Shown here: positions 42,433 through 43,649 of the stretch, piece by piece
How positions within the stretch are numbered: position 1 is the stretch's first letter
Layout of the letters: every line of letters starts with the position of its first letter
The notes under the pieces: model-generated
Databases searched by the model: none
Told to the model about the DNA's origin: nothing
Seen by the model: the letters and a program-made list of their open reading frames with translations, nothing else
From: Nitrospirales bacterium
GTDB lineage: Bacteria > Nitrospirota > Nitrospiria > Nitrospirales > UBA8639
NCBI GenBank assembly: GCA_020027535.1
Contig: JAHRAK010000005.1
Coordinates: 1 to 43,649 of the forward strand
Length of the DNA: 43,649 bases
Direction of reading: 5' to 3'
Made by a program: the position numbers and the translations under genes

Positions 42433-42726
42433 ATGTTCGGCCTGGGGGGAATGGAAGTTCTGGTGATTCTGGTCATTGCCTTTCTGTTGTTCGGGCCCAA
42501 GGAATTACCGGAAATCGGCAAGCAGGTAGGAAAAGCCGTCAAGGGATTTAAAGAGACCGCCGATGATTTACGGCAGTCGGTCGAACCGGAAATCAATATG
42601 ATTCAGCAGGAAGTGAAAATGGTGGAGCAGGACCTGCAATCGTCCATGAAAGAAGCGGAAGACTCCATCAAAGGCGCAGGCGACGCGGCGTCCGCCGGAA
42701 TCAACGAAGGCAACAAGCCCGCGTGA
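42433..42726 (+). CDS. TatA/TatB-family translocase subunit (TatB-like)
   Basis: A 97-residue protein of the same family as the preceding gene: MFGLGGMEVLVILVIAFLLFGPKELPEIGKQVGKAVKGFKE. The Glu at position 8 and FGP hinge, with a long acidic helix up to about residue 80 (INMIQQEVKMVEQDLQSSMKEAED), fit TatB better than TatA, but the distinction is not firm in this group. TatB would receive substrates with TatC. GGAGAAG precedes the ATG. Confidence 0.88.
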   Translation: MFGLGGMEVLVILVIAFLLFGPKELPEIGKQVGKAVKGFKETADDLRQSVEPEINMIQQEVKMVEQDLQSSMKEAEDSIKGAGDAASAGINEGNKPA

Positions 42727-43045
42727 GGGAAAAAAGAAAGATAAAAAATATATTGAATCTCTTGCAATAAAATCTATTTTGGAATACATTGCTGCATATT
42801 TTTTTATATGACCCCAGAATTTGAGCAATACGAAACAGGCAATCCGACGACATCACTCAATTGAGCAAAGGAGGGAAATCACGAAGAAAAGGGAAATGCC
42901 GTATTCTAAGAAATTTTTGAAATAATATGTAGGCCCGTATCTCATGGGCCACAAAGGAAGTAAATAACAGAAAGAAGTCATAATGATGGGCTGGCAGGAA
43001 TCACGTGCTGCCCGCAGGGGGAATCAACTTACAGGAGGAGTCACA
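42727..43045. other. AT-rich leader region upstream of the porin gene
   Basis: No gene of convincing length. The first 100 bases are very AT-rich. Candidate elements are TTGCAA-17-TACATT (42763-42791; weak -10) and a GGCCC/GGGCC hairpin at 42933-42951. ACAGGAGGAG gives the porin a strong ribosome-binding site. Confidence 0.55.
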
Positions 43046-43649
43046 ATGAAACGATTTAACAACGGTATCAAATGGACCCTGGCCGCGGTCCTGCTCGCAG
43101 GGGTCACGGCGGCTCCGGTTATGGCCGAGAAAACTACACCGGCCACCGGGAAAAACTCTGCGGTACCGGTTGTGCCGCGCGCGATTCCGGATCTGCTTCC
43201 ATATCACAAATTCGATCCGCCCAAGAGCAAGCTGTTCGACATCAGTAAGCTCACCATTTCCGGCGATCTGCGGGTCCGTCCGGAATTCCGTACCAACCTC
43301 ACCTTTGGTGCAGCAAAGAACAACACGTTCATCGTGCAGCAATGGGCGCGGTTGGGCTTCAACTACTCGATTTCGCCGGATGTGACGTTCTTCCTCCAAG
43401 GCCAACATTCCAAGAACTGGGGGGTCAATGCAGCAGGAGGAACAGGGGTCGACGCCAATGGAACCAAGGGGACCCTCTTCGCCCGGCAGGCCTTCATGCT
43501 GGTGCGGAACTTCCTGGTGCCGAACCTGACCATCAAGGCTGGGCGGCAACTGGTGGTCTGGGGCAACCATCGCATGTTCGGGCATTTCGACTGGAACAAC
43601 GTGGGATGGTCCCACGACGGGTTGACCGCGAACTACAAGCTCAGCAAGA
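43046..43649 (+). CDS. Outer-membrane porin, alginate-export type (3'-truncated by window end)
   Basis: The first 201 codons run open to the window edge. A signal peptide (TLAAVLLAGVTAAPVMA, cleavage after residue 27) is followed by a periplasmic Pro-rich segment and then beta-strand pairs: KLTISGDLRVRPEFRTNLTFG, QQWARLGFNYSISPDVTFFLQGQHSKNWG and FARQAFMLVRNFLVPNLTIKAGRQLVVWGNHRMFGHFDWNN. The GDLRVRPEFR start and the GRQ.....GN.R..G..DW motif are features of alginate_exp porins. The substrate need not be alginate; relatives in nitrite oxidisers are of unknown cargo. The ATG follows ACAGGAGGAG. Confidence 0.85.
   Translation, partial: MKRFNNGIKWTLAAVLLAGVTAAPVMAEKTTPATGKNSAVPVVPRAIPDLLPYHKFDPPKSKLFDISKLTISGDLRVRPEFRTNLTFGAAKNNTFIVQQWARLGFNYSISPDVTFFLQGQHSKNWGVNAAGGTGVDANGTKGTLFARQAFMLVRNFLVPNLTIKAGRQLVVWGNHRMFGHFDWNNVGWSHDGLTANYKLSK

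Noticed and set aside
42990..43015. Sigma54 promoter (TGGCA...TGCTG) before the porin gene
   Set aside because: The distance between GG and GC is 12 bases instead of 10, so it does not fit the -24/-12 consensus.

Overview
This window looks like chromosomal DNA from a Nitrospirota (Nitrospira-like) bacterium. The inference rests on moderate-to-high GC, a diderm envelope (outer-membrane porin, lipid-A-type LAB_N protein, Tat components), an alginate-export-type porin, an ihfA-merR-tRNA(Pro) module, and two small exported proteins with no recognised family. No 16S rRNA or nitrite-oxidation gene is present, so the assignment is an inference.

Region 1 (1-10.2 kb, + strand) is the classic translation/transcription cluster: leader hairpin, rimP, nusA, infB, ylxP, rbfA, truB, rpsO, pnp and an M16 zinc protease. 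Region 2 (10.2-11.8 kb) holds two small exported proteins behind their own promoter, closed by a strong terminator. Region 3 (11.8-17.3 kb, - strand) is a pdxJ-nnr-tsaE-mutS operon: vitamin B6 synthesis, NAD(P)HX repair, tRNA t6A modification, mismatch repair. It diverges from region 4 (17.4-24.2 kb, + strand), an amino-acid cluster: AlaC-like aminotransferase, hom, thrC, lysC and cimA. These feed aspartate-family amino acids and, through citramalate, isoleucine; no homoserine kinase is seen. ihfA, a MerR-type regulator and tRNA-Pro(GGG) follow.

Region 5 (25.2-31.2 kb) mixes small hypothetical genes, a DUF1295 membrane protein and a zinc-ribbon protein between two copies of a MITE-like element, then mutM, phoH, ybeY and ftsY. 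Region 6 (31.2-35.9 kb) has a secreted M1-type metallopeptidase translationally coupled to ftsY, an exported beta-propeller protein and a PAP2 phosphatase. Region 7 (36.2-39.1 kb, - strand) is a GT2 / LAB_N / ArnT-like operon that probably makes and transfers a lipid-linked sugar to envelope lipid, expressed from a good promoter with an operator-like palindrome.

The end (39.6-43.6 kb) carries an exported hypothetical protein, a MidA-like methyltransferase, two TatA/TatB-type translocase genes and the 5' part of a porin cut by the window edge.

From 26.5 kb onward the gaps are crowded with at least five families of short palindromic repeats. Some supply translation signals or lie inside genes. 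The most unusual intergenic structure is a set of eight A-tracts spaced at the DNA helical repeat between long inverted repeats (36024-36224). I found no CRISPR array, prophage, transposase gene or restriction system.
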